DNA of 20,594 nt, taken from JAGOBX01 sp017999075 [NCBI: Candidatus Babelota bacterium] (GTDB lineage Bacteria > JAGOBX01). The position numbers were made by a program, and so were the translations under genes. The stretch's first letter is position 1. Each line of letters opens with the position of its first letter. The stretch is taken from contig JAGOBX010000009.1 of assembly GCA_017999075.1 (NCBI GenBank), positions 1 to 20,594 of the forward strand, given 5' to 3'. Below, one piece after another: positions 8,323-16,718 of the stretch. Under the pieces are notes generated by a model. The model did no database searches, was not told where the DNA came from, and saw nothing but the letters and a program-made list of their open reading frames with translations.

Positions 8323-9090
8323 ATGGCTATAATTGAAAAATCTCCGGAAGAAATAAGAGTAATGCGTGAGGCAGGTATAATTGCCGGAGAAACATTGAAA
8401 ATAACTGCAGCTTATCTTAAATCCGGGATAAGTTCAAAAGAACTTGATATTATAGCTGAAAAACATATACGCGGCCGGAAAGCTGTACCGGCATTTTTAG
8501 GATACCGGGGTTTTCCGGCGAGTTTATGTGTATCAATAAATGAAGAAATCGTTCATGGAATTCCGAACCGCAATCGAATTTTAAAAAAAGGCGATGTGGT
8601 AAGTTTGGATGTGGGGGTTTTTAAAAACGGGTTTTATTGTGATACAGCGGCAACTTTTGTTGTAGAAAAAAGTGAAGATTCTGTTGTTAACAATCTTATA
8701 GAAACAACTAAAAAAGCACTATATGAAAGTATAAAATTTGCAGTAGCAGGAAGAAATTTATATGATATATCTTTTGCTATTCAATCAATATCAGAGTCAT
8801 CTGGATTTTCAGTAGTAAGAGATTATACCGGTCATGGAATAGGAAGAAAACTGCACGAAGAACCGTTTATACTTAATTATGTGCCGAATATAATGTTGCG
8901 CAGTCGCGGGCAGATATTGAAAAAAGGATATGTACTTGCAATAGAACCGATGCTGAATATCGGAGGGCATCAAACGGAAGTCTTGGAAGATAGGTGGACA
9001 GTTGTTACAAGAGACAGAAAAATAAGCGCGCATTTTGAACATACGGTAGCAGTAACAGACGGCAAACCGGTTATATTAACTGAGGTTTAA
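8323..9090 (+). CDS. map: Methionine aminopeptidase, type I
   Basis: This enzyme removes the initiator methionine from new proteins. The 255-residue product has the five metal ligands of the pita-bread fold: D96 and D107 (SLDVGVF and FYCDTAA), H171 (TGHGIG), E208 (AIEPM) and E239 (FEHTVAV). H78 in EEIVHGIP is the substrate-site histidine. It lacks the N-terminal zinc-finger or SH3-binding extension of some type I forms. The ATG is three bases after adk with no strong Shine-Dalgarno, so translation is probably coupled. Confidence 0.97.
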   Translation: MAIIEKSPEEIRVMREAGIIAGETLKITAAYLKSGISSKELDIIAEKHIRGRKAVPAFLGYRGFPASLCVSINEEIVHGIPNRNRILKKGDVVSLDVGVFKNGFYCDTAATFVVEKSEDSVVNNLIETTKKALYESIKFAVAGRNLYDISFAIQSISESSGFSVVRDYTGHGIGRKLHEEPFILNYVPNIMLRSRGQILKKGYVLAIEPMLNIGGHQTEVLEDRWTVVTRDRKISAHFEHTVAVTDGKPVILTEV

Positions 9091-9097
9091 AAAATAT

Positions 9098-9316
9098 ATG
9101 TCTAAACAGGGAATGATAGAGTTAAAAGGTACCATACAGGAAACATTGCCTAATGCAATGTTCAGGGTGGAACTTGAAACAGGTCATGTTGTCCTTGCTC
9201 ATATAGCCGGAAAAATGAGAATGCATTATATAAGATTGTTGCCAGGCGATAAAGTAAAAATAGAGTTATCTCCATATGATTTGACAAGAGGGAGAATAAC
9301 TTACCGGATAAAATAA
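9098..9316 (+). CDS. infA: Translation initiation factor IF-1
   Basis: IF-1 occupies the 30S A site during initiation. The 72-residue OB-fold protein is full length and nearly consensus: [57 protein letters not shown] and RITYRIK. A GAGG at 9083-9086 within the end of map is the ribosome site. Its place between map and rpmJ is the common arrangement in Firmicutes and several deep-branching phyla. Confidence 0.98.
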   Translation: MSKQGMIELKGTIQETLPNAMFRVELETGHVVLAHIAGKMRMHYIRLLPGDKVKIELSPYDLTRGRITYRIK

Positions 9317-9339
9317 ATTATTAAGGCGGTTATAATAAT

Positions 9340-9453
9340 ATGAAAGTCAGGAGTTCAGTAAAAAAGATTTGCGATAAATGCAAATTGATAAAACGTAAAA
9401 AAATTGTAAGAATAATTTGTGAAAATAAAAAACATAACCAAAAACAAGGTTAA
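9340..9453 (+). CDS. rpmJ: 50S ribosomal protein L36
   Basis: bL36 is a tiny zinc-ribbon protein of the 50S subunit. Reading from the ATG at 9340 to the TAA at 9451-9453 gives 37 residues beginning [15 protein letters not shown] and ending HNQKQG. The zinc ligands C11, C14, C27 and H32 are all present, so this is the zinc-binding form. AAGG about 15 bases upstream is a modest ribosome site. It lies between infA and rpsM, as usual. Confidence 0.96.
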   Translation: MKVRSSVKKICDKCKLIKRKKIVRIICENKKHNQKQG

Positions 9454-9472
9454 TTAATAGGAGGCAACCAAC

Positions 9473-9880
9473 TTGGCAAGAATAGCAGGAGTAGATTTAC
9501 CTAACAATAAAATCGTAAGAGTCGGTCTAACGTATATTTTTGGAATTGGAAATAAGACTGCTCAAAAAATAGTTGAAGCTACCGGAGTTGACGGCAGCAA
9601 GAGAGTCGGCGAATTAACGCCTGATGAAATAAATAAAATCAGAAGCGTTATAGAAAAAGAAACCAAAGTAGAAGGCGAGCTACGCGGTGAAATATTGCGT
9701 AATATAAAACGATTGATGGAAATCAATTGCTACCGTGGAATCAGACATAAAAAGAGAATGCCTGTCCGCGGGCAACGAACACATACAAATGCGCATACTG
9801 CGCGCGGAATTAAACCTATGAGAATAGGCGGAGCAGTTAAAAAGCCTGCGGCTCAACAGCAGAAAGCTCCAGGAGCTTAG
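9473..9880 (+). CDS. rpsM: 30S ribosomal protein S13
   Basis: uS13 is in the 30S head and forms bridges to L5. The 135-residue product starts [13 protein letters not shown] and has [15 protein letters not shown], the helix [21 protein letters not shown] and the tRNA-contacting basic tail [20 protein letters not shown]. The start is TTG, set by AGGAGG at about 9460-9465 and by the consensus MARIAG. After the usual tail comes an extra Ala/Gln/Pro-rich end ([13 protein letters not shown]), making the protein about 10-15 residues longer than most relatives. Confidence 0.96.
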   Translation: MARIAGVDLPNNKIVRVGLTYIFGIGNKTAQKIVEATGVDGSKRVGELTPDEINKIRSVIEKETKVEGELRGEILRNIKRLMEINCYRGIRHKKRMPVRGQRTHTNAHTARGIKPMRIGGAVKKPAAQQQKAPGA

Positions 9881-9916
9881 ATGTTCAGGGTCGTATAAAA
9901 ATAAAATTAAAATATT

Positions 9917-9945
9917 ACGGTTTTAAAAATATTGGTTAAAACTGT
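9917..9945 (+). other. Hairpin in the rpsM-rpsK gap
   Basis: Bases 9917-9926 (ACGGTTTTAA) can pair with 9936-9945 (TTAAAACTGT) over ten pairs, including one G-U pair, with a nine-base loop. It lies in a 103-base gap between rpsM and rpsK that carries no gene. No T-run follows, so it is not an obvious terminator. A leader or processing element is possible, but this is inferred from structure alone. Confidence 0.45.
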
Positions 9946-9983
9946 TCGTAAAAATAAGATTAATAACGGAGGTTTAAAAATAG

Positions 9984-10385
9984 GTGGCTAAAGAAAAAGA
10001 TACAAAACAAACTGTAAAAAAGAAAAGAAGAAAAGTTACATCCGCTAAAGGAAAAGTGTATGTTCAATCTACATTTAACAATACAATAGTTACTGTAAGC
10101 GATGATAAAGGCAACACAGTTGCATGGGCTAGCGCTGGAACTGTTGGTTTTAAGGGTTCCAAAAAAGGAACTGCATATGCTGCACAGCTTGCAGCAGAGG
10201 CGGTTTCAACACAAGCAAAAGATTCTGGAATAAAACGAGTAGATATATATGTTAAAGGACCTGGAGCAGGAAGAGAATCAACTATCAGGACTTTTCAGGC
10301 GGCGGGATTAATTGTGGAATCAATAAAAGATACAACACCAATTCCGCACAACGGATGCAGACCAAGAAAAAGAAGAAGAGTATAA
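9984..10385 (+). CDS. rpsK: 30S ribosomal protein S11
   Basis: uS11 lines the mRNA exit channel on the 30S platform. The 133-residue product has [16 protein letters not shown], the [19 protein letters not shown] core, [12 protein letters not shown] and the conserved C-terminus [16 protein letters not shown] (usually CRPPK). The start is GTG, chosen because GGAGG at about 9968-9972 stands at the correct distance and the N-terminus is the usual basic tail. It follows rpsM after a 103-base gap with a hairpin. Confidence 0.96.
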   Translation: MAKEKDTKQTVKKKRRKVTSAKGKVYVQSTFNNTIVTVSDDKGNTVAWASAGTVGFKGSKKGTAYAAQLAAEAVSTQAKDSGIKRVDIYVKGPGAGRESTIRTFQAAGLIVESIKDTTPIPHNGCRPRKRRRV

Positions 10386-10443
10386 AAAATTATATTATGT
10401 TATTTCAATAAAAAACTACTGAATTTAAAAGGAGAATCGATAA

Positions 10444-11073
10444 ATGGCAAGATATATAGGACCTCAGTGCAAAAGATGCAGAAGACATGGTTCAAAATTA
10501 TTTTTAAAAGGCGAAAGATGCTATACAGACAAATGTGCGATGGAAAGAAGACCAACTCCTCCTGGGCAGGGAGCTGTAAAAAAGAAAACCAAATCATCGG
10601 AATATGCTCTTCAGTTACGTGAAAAACAAAAAACCAAAGAATTATACGGTCTTTTTGAAAGACAATTCAGATTGTATTTTCAAAAAGCAAGCAGTAAAAA
10701 AGGTGTGACATCTCAAAATTTAATAGATTTGCTTGAATCAAGACTTGATAATGTTATTTACAGACTGGGTTTTGCTTCATCAAGAAAATTTGCGCGTCAG
10801 TTGGTTCGTCATAATTGTTTTCAGGTAAACGGAAAACGTGTAAATATACCGTCTTATGGATTAAAAGTAGGAGACGTAGTAAAAATAGTGGATAAACATG
10901 CGTCTAATCCTGAAATAAATGCATCGTTAAATCTTGCGAAACAACGCGGATATTCAGAATGGATTGAATTTAATGAACCAACAAAATCCGGAAAATTGTT
11001 GAGATTGCCTTCTATAGAAGAACTTGAATTACCGGTCAATCTCCAGTTAGTAGTAGAATTGTATTCAAAATAA
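10444..11073 (+). CDS. rpsD: 30S ribosomal protein S4
   Basis: uS4 is a primary 16S rRNA binder that starts 30S assembly and contributes to mRNA unwinding. The 209-residue product keeps the zinc form of the N-terminus (C9, C12, C26, C31) and has the S4 domain with SRLDNVIYRLGFASSRKFARQLVRH and FQVNGKRVNIPSYGLKVGDVV. GGAG at 10431-10434 precedes the ATG. The location between rpsK and rpoA is the alpha-operon order. In E. coli S4 represses that operon; no equivalent pseudoknot was identified here. Confidence 0.97.
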   Translation: MARYIGPQCKRCRRHGSKLFLKGERCYTDKCAMERRPTPPGQGAVKKKTKSSEYALQLREKQKTKELYGLFERQFRLYFQKASSKKGVTSQNLIDLLESRLDNVIYRLGFASSRKFARQLVRHNCFQVNGKRVNIPSYGLKVGDVVKIVDKHASNPEINASLNLAKQRGYSEWIEFNEPTKSGKLLRLPSIEELELPVNLQLVVELYSK

Positions 11074-11098
11074 GAAGTAACGGAGGTTATTAATTAAA

Positions 11099-12088
11099 AT
11101 GGTTGAGAAAAAATATGTAAGTCAGGGGATAGTAAAACCTGAAGAAATAAAAAAAATAGAGTCTACAGCCACATATGGAAAATTTGTTATATCTCCGTTT
11201 GAAAGGGGATACGGAATTACCATAGGCAATTCATTGAGAAGAGTATTATTATCTTCAATAATAGGAGCTGCTGTTAAAACAGTAAGATTTGAAGGAATTC
11301 GTCATGAATTCGAAGTACTGAACGGAGTAGTAGAAGATCCAAGCGATATAATTCAAAATATAAAGAAGTTAGCTATAAATTTAATTGAAGGAAATTCAGC
11401 AGTAATAACTATAAATGAAAAAGGGAATAAAGTTGTTACAGCCGGCGATATAAAATGTCCGGCAAACGTTAAAATTTCAAATCCTGAACTTGTAATTGCA
11501 ACTTTAACTGGCGGGACATTGAATGTAGAGATGGAAGTTAATATAGGATTCGGATATATTCAGGCAGAGGATCATACTAAAGAAGATTTGCCAATAGGAG
11601 TAATACCTGTTGATTCTATTTATACACCTATAACAAAAGTTAAATATGAAGTTGAAAAGACAAGAGTGGGTCAATCTACGGATTATGACAAGCTTATACT
11701 TGAAATTCATACAAACGGAACCATCACTCCGGAAGATGCACTTGCTTATTCAGCTAAAATTTTAAAAGATTGTTATACTATTTTTATTAATTTTGAAGAA
11801 ACAGAAGCAGAACCTGCTGAACCTGAGCTGACGCCGGAAGAACAGAAATTAAAAGAAATTTTACAGATCCCTATAGATGAGCTTGAATTATCTGTAAGAT
11901 CGGCAAATTGTTTGAGAGAAGCAAAAATAAAAACAATCGGAGAACTTGCAGTTAAAAGTGAAAATGAAATGTTGAAAACCAGAAATTTTGGAAAAAAATC
12001 TTTACGAGAAATACGTGAAAAACTTTCAAAATATGGATTGAATTTAGGAATGACGAATTTGACGCACTTGCTTGAAGAACCTAAATAA
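11099..12088 (+). CDS. rpoA: RNA polymerase alpha subunit
   Basis: Alpha dimerises to nucleate RNA polymerase assembly and contacts UP elements and activators. The 329-residue product has the N-terminal dimerisation domain (about residues 1-232, with [20 protein letters not shown] and [12 protein letters not shown]), an acidic, proline-containing linker (about 233-250), and the C-terminal DNA-binding domain with [20 protein letters not shown] and [15 protein letters not shown]267 and N270 in SVRSANC correspond to DNA-contact residues of E. coli alpha. GGAGG at 11082-11086 precedes the ATG. The protein is complete. Confidence 0.98.
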   Translation: MVEKKYVSQGIVKPEEIKKIESTATYGKFVISPFERGYGITIGNSLRRVLLSSIIGAAVKTVRFEGIRHEFEVLNGVVEDPSDIIQNIKKLAINLIEGNSAVITINEKGNKVVTAGDIKCPANVKISNPELVIATLTGGTLNVEMEVNIGFGYIQAEDHTKEDLPIGVIPVDSIYTPITKVKYEVEKTRVGQSTDYDKLILEIHTNGTITPEDALAYSAKILKDCYTIFINFEETEAEPAEPELTPEEQKLKEILQIPIDELELSVRSANCLREAKIKTIGELAVKSENEMLKTRNFGKKSLREIREKLSKYGLNLGMTNLTHLLEEPK

Positions 12089-12199
12089 TTAGTTACATAG
12101 TTATTGTTAAGAGCAGTAATTTCAATAGAAAATGTAAATTTTAAAATAACTTTATTTTTCCGGTTTATCCGGCGTATGTTTTAAGGAGCGGATTGAATA

Positions 12200-12550
12200 A
12201 TGAAAAAAATGATAAAAGGAAGAGTTCTCGGCAGAACGCCGGCTCATAGAAAAGCATTGATGAAAAATTTGGCTTCGGCATTGATTAAATATGGGAAAAT
12301 AGAAACAACTACAGCTAAAGCTAAGGAACTAAGACCATATATTGAAAAAATCATAACCAGGGCAAAAACCGATACTGTTAACAATAGAAGAACTATAAAT
12401 CGTTATATAAAAGAAAAATCTGTTTTAAAAAAATTATTTGCCGAAATTGGACCTAAATACGCGACAAGAAACGGCGGTTATGTTAGAATTTTAAAGAAAG
12501 GTCTTCGTCAGAGCGACAGTGCGTCAATGTCGTATATAGAGTTAGTATAA
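12200..12550 (+). CDS. rplQ: 50S ribosomal protein L17
   Basis: bL17 sits near the tunnel exit. The 116-residue product has the family blocks GRVLGRTPAHRKALMKNLA, IETTTAKAKELRPYIEKIIT, LFAEIGPKYATRNGGYVRI and a short ending SASMSYIELV. AAGGAG precedes the ATG. It is separated from rpoA by a 111-base gap that holds only a small CCGG-TTTAT-CCGG stem at 12160-12172. It is the last gene before the strong terminator, so it closes the ribosomal cluster. Confidence 0.97.
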   Translation: MKKMIKGRVLGRTPAHRKALMKNLASALIKYGKIETTTAKAKELRPYIEKIITRAKTDTVNNRRTINRYIKEKSVLKKLFAEIGPKYATRNGGYVRILKKGLRQSDSASMSYIELV

Positions 12551-12592
12551 TATAAGAAATTATTTATAAAATTTACTGTAAAAAATACATAT

Positions 12593-12633
12593 AAAGGGAA
12601 TAAATAAATTTATTTATTCCCTTTTGTTTTTTT
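12593..12633 (+). terminator. Intrinsic terminator after rplQ
   Basis: Bases 12593-12624 form a perfect 32-base inverted repeat (AAAGGGAATAAATAAA against its complement), giving a stem of about 14 pairs with a four-base loop. It is followed by TTTTGTTTTTTT. This is a canonical rho-independent terminator and marks the end of the ribosomal-protein transcription unit. The stem's G-C pairs lie at its base, next to the T-run, which favours termination. Confidence 0.93.
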
Positions 12634-12660
12634 AACTTGAAATTTTCAAAATTGTATAAT
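12632..12660 (+). promoter_or_regulatory. Candidate sigma-70-type promoter
   Basis: A perfect TATAAT lies at 12655-12660, with TTAACT at 12632-12637 (one change from TTGACT) 17 bases upstream. The -35 overlaps the last bases of the T-run of the rplQ terminator. The spacer contains TTGAA-att-TTCAA, a short inverted repeat. The promoter would drive the three-gene unit starting at 12754, leaving a leader of roughly 85 bases. Confidence 0.6.
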
Positions 12661-12753
12661 ATACTGAACGAATATATTGATTTATTTTTATTTAGTATTT
12701 AAAAAATATAAATTAAAAAAAATATTATATTATAATTTCAGGAAGTGGTAATA

Positions 12754-13551
12754 ATGATGAAAAAAAAATATTTTACAATAATGTTATCAATAATTTTAGT
12801 TTCTTCAGTAAATCTATATGCTTTTGTAATGATGGATAATACAGAGCAAATACAGAAATATGTTAATGTAGAAATTCTTCCTGCTGAAGCTGCCAAAGGG
12901 GCATTTTTAACTGTAAACAACGGAGATGCAGTTAAATATATTATCCAGAAACAATTGATGGAATACTATAAATCTTCAGATGATAAAATAAAGATTGAAA
13001 TCACTATGCCTTATGAAAGCAAATATAAAAGTTCAACATATTTTTATAATGAAATTTCCGGAAATAATAGATTGATTACTTTAAGATTATCAAGAAAATT
13101 GTCCGATGAATCAAAAAAAATAGCTAAGCTTATTACAAGCATGACTAATTCTATAATTGAATATAATGAAACAGGGAATATAGAAGAATTTAAAACTGCA
13201 GCGCAATATTTCGGGTCAATATATTATCTTGATGTTTTCATAAAAGAATTATGCGAACTTGATTCGGATGAGATGAATGAATTTTTAAATATTATAAAAT
13301 ACGGATTATATATACCCAATGAAAATTATGAAAATATTACACAAAAAATAATCGACAATATTTCTAAATTAAAAACAATAAGTATTGAAATAAATGAATT
13401 GAACGATTCAAATTCAAATACCTTATCACAGGATCAAAAAAGAAAAAAACTTGATAATTTAACTCAAAGTATTAATGATATTTTTTGGAATACTTTTGAT
13501 ATTGTTAAGTCATATAATAAAGTTCAGACTGATGCTGTTACAGGAAAATAA
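12754..13551 (+). CDS. Exported protein of unknown function (265 aa)
   Basis: I do not recognise this protein. It begins with a basic MMKKKYF, a hydrophobic core (IMLSIILVSSV) and a probable signal-peptidase I site after NLYA, so it is probably exported. The mature part is mainly helical, rich in Lys, Ile, Asn and Glu, with no cofactor motif seen and a single cysteine (in KELCELD). An upstream GTG at 12745 is in frame, but the AGGAAG at 12740-12745 overlaps it and sits eight bases before ATG 12754, so ATG is the better start. The gene behind it begins after eight bases and also encodes an exported protein. Confidence 0.75.
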   Translation: MMKKKYFTIMLSIILVSSVNLYAFVMMDNTEQIQKYVNVEILPAEAAKGAFLTVNNGDAVKYIIQKQLMEYYKSSDDKIKIEITMPYESKYKSSTYFYNEISGNNRLITLRLSRKLSDESKKIAKLITSMTNSIIEYNETGNIEEFKTAAQYFGSIYYLDVFIKELCELDSDEMNEFLNIIKYGLYIPNENYENITQKIIDNISKLKTISIEINELNDSNSNTLSQDQKRKKLDNLTQSINDIFWNTFDIVKSYNKVQTDAVTGK

Positions 13552-13559
13552 AAAAGAAT

Positions 13560-15263
13560 ATGAAGCAGGTATTATTTGTAATAACATTGTTCCTTGTTCT
13601 TTTCTGTTCAGTTGAAAATGTGCAGTCTGAGATAAAAGACATAACTTTGCTTAATGAATATAAATTCATCCCCAATAAGATATTAAATTCCATTGATTTT
13701 TATGATTTTTATAAAGTGCCGGAAATAGCTTTATCATTGACTTTTTTTCAGAACGAACTGGATAAGAAAAAAAGTTCTGGTTATTTAGGATTGAATTTTA
13801 ATGCTCCGTTTTTATTTAAAGTTATAAGCGTTGACGAATCACCGCTGCCTGAATTTATTTTTGAATGTTCGTTAGATAATCTCGAAAAATTCAAAACAAT
13901 AATCGAAACGTTATCCATGTCATCAATTACGGTTTCACCTGTTTCCGGCAGGCAGAATTATTATGTGATAAGCAGTAATCCCGATCAGCAAAACGTTAAA
14001 ACAAAAAAAATCTATTTTCCTTTTTTAGTTGTAAACAGCAGAATGTATGTGTATGGCGATATTTTATCTTTTATGTCCGATAATAATGAAACGGGAATTA
14101 TAAAAGAAAAAAAACTTACTGATAAAGAAAAACTGGGAAGAGCAGCAGATATTTTGGATTTGGTATCAAAAAAATCATCAGAATATTCTGCATCAAAATA
14201 TATTGGAGATGCGGTAAAATTAAATGATCAGGATATATTATTATATTTGTTTACCAACATAAGCGGTTCATACTTGAATAATTTATACGGAAGCTTCAAA
14301 CTGGAATTTTTGAAACAGTTTATGGACAATAACACTATAGACAAACAGGTTATGGTAATCCGAAAATTTTCGAAGCAGGTGAAAGTAGAAAATTTTGTTT
14401 TTAATAATAAGGCAGAATCCGGTGAAAAATCTAATATTCTGAATTTCGAATCTAAAATCAATGAATTGATTGAATCTAATGTTTTGGCATATTTTACTGC
14501 TTCAGGAGATATATCTGGTTTAAAAAAAATTATTTCGGACAGAAATATTGAACCTGAATTATTAAAAGAATATATTTTAAAAACAATAGATAATGTTGAA
14601 AAAAATATAATTTTTTATATAAATTCCATAGATAAAGCTCCTTCTATAGATTTAAAAAATGCGGTAAAGAATATTGAAAGTTATCCGATAACAATTTTAT
14701 TTGAAGTATCTTCTCCGGAACAAATTTCAGATTCCATGGATGATATTGCAAAATTATATCCTGATGCAATAAAAATTAAAAATAATAATTTTTCCAAGAT
14801 AATTGAAATTAGGACTGATTCAGGACAGGTGAATTTTTACTCTGATTTTATTGATTACGGTTCTAAATATATGATTTTAACTTCATCGGAAAAAGAATTG
14901 AACAGATTAAAACAGATTAGCAAAGAAGAAGTTAAAAAAGAGGCGGGTTTAAATTCATTTATAAAGTATGCTAAAAATAAAAAAATATTACCTGAAGCTG
15001 AGACAAATTCTTTTTATTATATTGATTTGAAACAGGTTTTGAAATACGCCAACAAAGAATTGAAAAAGTCTGGAATAATTTTAAATAATACGTTAACTGA
15101 TTATTTGACTGATAAATATGATAATGTCAGAGGATATATAAAAAATGACAATGGAATATTTTATCAGAATATTACTGTTGAAATGATAAAAAATATAGAT
15201 TTTGTTCAGATATATAACATATTGAAATCTGGACAAAATCAAACTTCCGTTCAAAAAAAATAA
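13560..15263 (+). CDS. Exported protein of unknown function (567 aa)
   Basis: The protein opens with a clear signal peptide (MKQVLFVITLFLVLF) probably cleaved after ENVQS; the cysteine in LVLFC is not a good lipobox because phenylalanine precedes it. The remainder is soluble and appears to contain two related halves. Each has a segment of the kind 'substrate-like strand - PL/PITILFEV - helix with a spaced Asp/Glu' (about 88-120 and 375-400), and SSEKELNRLKQI at about 442. This layout weakly resembles DUF3352-type periplasmic proteins, but I cannot confirm that. A weak AGGAAAA site overlaps the end of the preceding gene, so the pair is probably co-translated. Confidence 0.7.
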   Translation: MKQVLFVITLFLVLFCSVENVQSEIKDITLLNEYKFIPNKILNSIDFYDFYKVPEIALSLTFFQNELDKKKSSGYLGLNFNAPFLFKVISVDESPLPEFIFECSLDNLEKFKTIIETLSMSSITVSPVSGRQNYYVISSNPDQQNVKTKKIYFPFLVVNSRMYVYGDILSFMSDNNETGIIKEKKLTDKEKLGRAADILDLVSKKSSEYSASKYIGDAVKLNDQDILLYLFTNISGSYLNNLYGSFKLEFLKQFMDNNTIDKQVMVIRKFSKQVKVENFVFNNKAESGEKSNILNFESKINELIESNVLAYFTASGDISGLKKIISDRNIEPELLKEYILKTIDNVEKNIIFYINSIDKAPSIDLKNAVKNIESYPITILFEVSSPEQISDSMDDIAKLYPDAIKIKNNNFSKIIEIRTDSGQVNFYSDFIDYGSKYMILTSSEKELNRLKQISKEEVKKEAGLNSFIKYAKNKKILPEAETNSFYYIDLKQVLKYANKELKKSGIILNNTLTDYLTDKYDNVRGYIKNDNGIFYQNITVEMIKNIDFVQIYNILKSGQNQTSVQKK

Positions 15264-15281
15264 ACGGATAAAAATTAAAAT

Positions 15282-16601
15282 ATGTATGATTTTCCTCAAT
15301 ATTCAATATTATTTTCAGGAATAATGTTGACTGCATTAAGTTCAGTGTTTAACAGCGTTCAAAGCGCTTTGTTAACGTTTGGAAAATACAAAACCCATAA
15401 ACTCATCGAAGGAAAAACCCAGTATAGAGAATTATTAAAAAAATATATTGAAAAATTCTGGGATTATTATTTTTCAATAACCATAATTGCTTCAACGATC
15501 CGTATAGTTTTAATTCTGGTATGGATATTGTTTTTTAATTCTGTAATAAGATATTTGGCGCAAAGGTTTTTTATTAATTATTATGATTTAATAAATCAGC
15601 GTATAATACTGTATGGAATATCCGCTGTGTTAAGCGGAACATTTACGCTTCTGTTAAGTGAGATTATACCCGGAGTGATAGCAAGAAAAAATTCTGAAAA
15701 AGTCATATTAAGTTTTCTTGACATATTAAAATATGCGGATATATTGTTAAGCCCATTTCGATATATTTTTATGAGAATTGCGGGATTTATTTTAAAACCA
15801 TTTGAAATAGTATTTGAAAAAAAAGATTTTTTACTGGAAGATGAAGATGTAAAAGCATTATTTAAAGCAGCAGTTAACCAGGGACTTTTTAAAGTTCAGG
15901 AATATGACATGGTAACAAATATTTTTGAATTGAAAGACACTATAGTGCGCAATATAATGATTCCGCAGACTGATGTTATTTCAGTTCCTTCAAACATAGA
16001 TTTGCGCGAGTTACTGAATATTTTTGATACTTCAGGATACAGCCGCTTGCCTGTATTTGAGAAAAACAGAGATAATATAATCGGAGTTATACATGCGAAA
16101 GAAATCCTGCCAGATTTATTTGAAAAAAACGATATATATTTTGATATAAAAAAGTTTATAAGAAAAATAATTTATGTTCCAGAATCAAAAGAGATTAATT
16201 CATTATTACGGGATTTTCAAAGGGAAAAAACGCATATTGCGGCAGTGGTGGATGAATTCGGAGTATTTGCCGGAATAATTACAATTGAGGATATTCTTGA
16301 AGAAATAGTGGGAGAAATAGAAGATGAATTTGACGATGATGATGAGTCAATTGTAAAAAATAATAACAAAGAATTTATTATTGATGCTAAGCTGAATCTT
16401 GAAGAACTTAACGAAAAACTTAATATTGATTTGCCTGTTTCCGAGAACTATGAAAGTTTAGGGGGGTTTTTGATTTTTTTGGTAGACGAACTGCCTGAGC
16501 AAGGCAGAGAAATTTTATATAATGGGTATAAATTTGTTGTTGTATCAGCTACCAAAACAAGAATTTTTAAGGTAAAACTCAATATTTTAGAAAATATTTG
16601 A
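15282..16601 (+). CDS. CNNM/CorC-family membrane protein with CBS pair
   Basis: Members of this family (DUF21/CNNM plus CBS plus CorC_HlyC) are linked to magnesium or cobalt export. The 439-residue protein has three to four N-terminal membrane segments (about 10-30, 63-90, 108-130 and 145-170), two CBS motifs (about 221-277 and 291-345, including VVDEFGVFAGIITIEDILEE) and a C-terminal CorC_HlyC domain (about 361-437, ESLGGFLIFLVDELPEQGREI). In the membrane part the usual FFSG-SETA signature is replaced by LTALSSVFNSVQSA and the usual EIIPK is EIIPG (residue 131), so transport may be altered. No good Shine-Dalgarno is seen; the start is 18 bases after the preceding gene. Confidence 0.88.
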   Translation: MYDFPQYSILFSGIMLTALSSVFNSVQSALLTFGKYKTHKLIEGKTQYRELLKKYIEKFWDYYFSITIIASTIRIVLILVWILFFNSVIRYLAQRFFINYYDLINQRIILYGISAVLSGTFTLLLSEIIPGVIARKNSEKVILSFLDILKYADILLSPFRYIFMRIAGFILKPFEIVFEKKDFLLEDEDVKALFKAAVNQGLFKVQEYDMVTNIFELKDTIVRNIMIPQTDVISVPSNIDLRELLNIFDTSGYSRLPVFEKNRDNIIGVIHAKEILPDLFEKNDIYFDIKKFIRKIIYVPESKEINSLLRDFQREKTHIAAVVDEFGVFAGIITIEDILEEIVGEIEDEFDDDDESIVKNNNKEFIIDAKLNLEELNEKLNIDLPVSENYESLGGFLIFLVDELPEQGREILYNGYKFVVVSATKTRIFKVKLNILENI

Positions 16602-16686
16602 CTTAAGTAGAATCGGAAAGTAAAATAATTCTAAAAAATGCATTTGATATTTGAAAAATTATTTTTGTTTATTTCATCATCACAAA

Positions 16687-16697
16687 TTGTATATTAT
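16687..16697 (+). promoter_or_regulatory. Possible -10 region before the first receptor
   Basis: TTGTATATTATAT contains overlapping TATATT (16690-16695) and TATTAT (16692-16697). The sequence AAATTGTATAWTATA recurs at 12648-12662 (AAATTGTATAATATA). A matching -35 is not clear; the nearest TTGTTT at 16665-16670 gives a 19-base spacer. If used, transcription would begin about 15-17 bases before the ATG at 16719, leaving a very short leader with no obvious ribosome site. Confidence 0.35.
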
Positions 16698-16718
16698 ATT
16701 TTAACTGATTAAAAAAGT

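Noticed and set aside
9454-9472. S4-type pseudoknot leader at rpsM
   Set aside because: The space before rpsM is only 19 bases and no pseudoknot pairing was found.
9881-9898. Mini-ORF ATG TTC AGG GTC GTA TAA after rpsM
   Set aside because: Five codons with no ribosome site; it does not resemble a leader peptide.
12745-12753. GTG at 12745 as start of the first exported protein
   Set aside because: The AGGAAG that would serve as its ribosome site overlaps it; that site is well spaced for ATG 12754.
12738-12920. Minus-strand frame at the start of the first exported-protein gene
   Set aside because: It overlaps the signal-peptide region of a better gene and has no start signal.
13602-13611. 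Lipobox in the second exported protein
   Set aside because: The residue before the cysteine in LVLFC is phenylalanine; lipoboxes need a small residue there.
16651-16667. Terminator after the CNNM gene
   Set aside because: AAAAAT-T-ATTTTT is a stem with almost no loop and no G-C pairs, so it is too weak to call.
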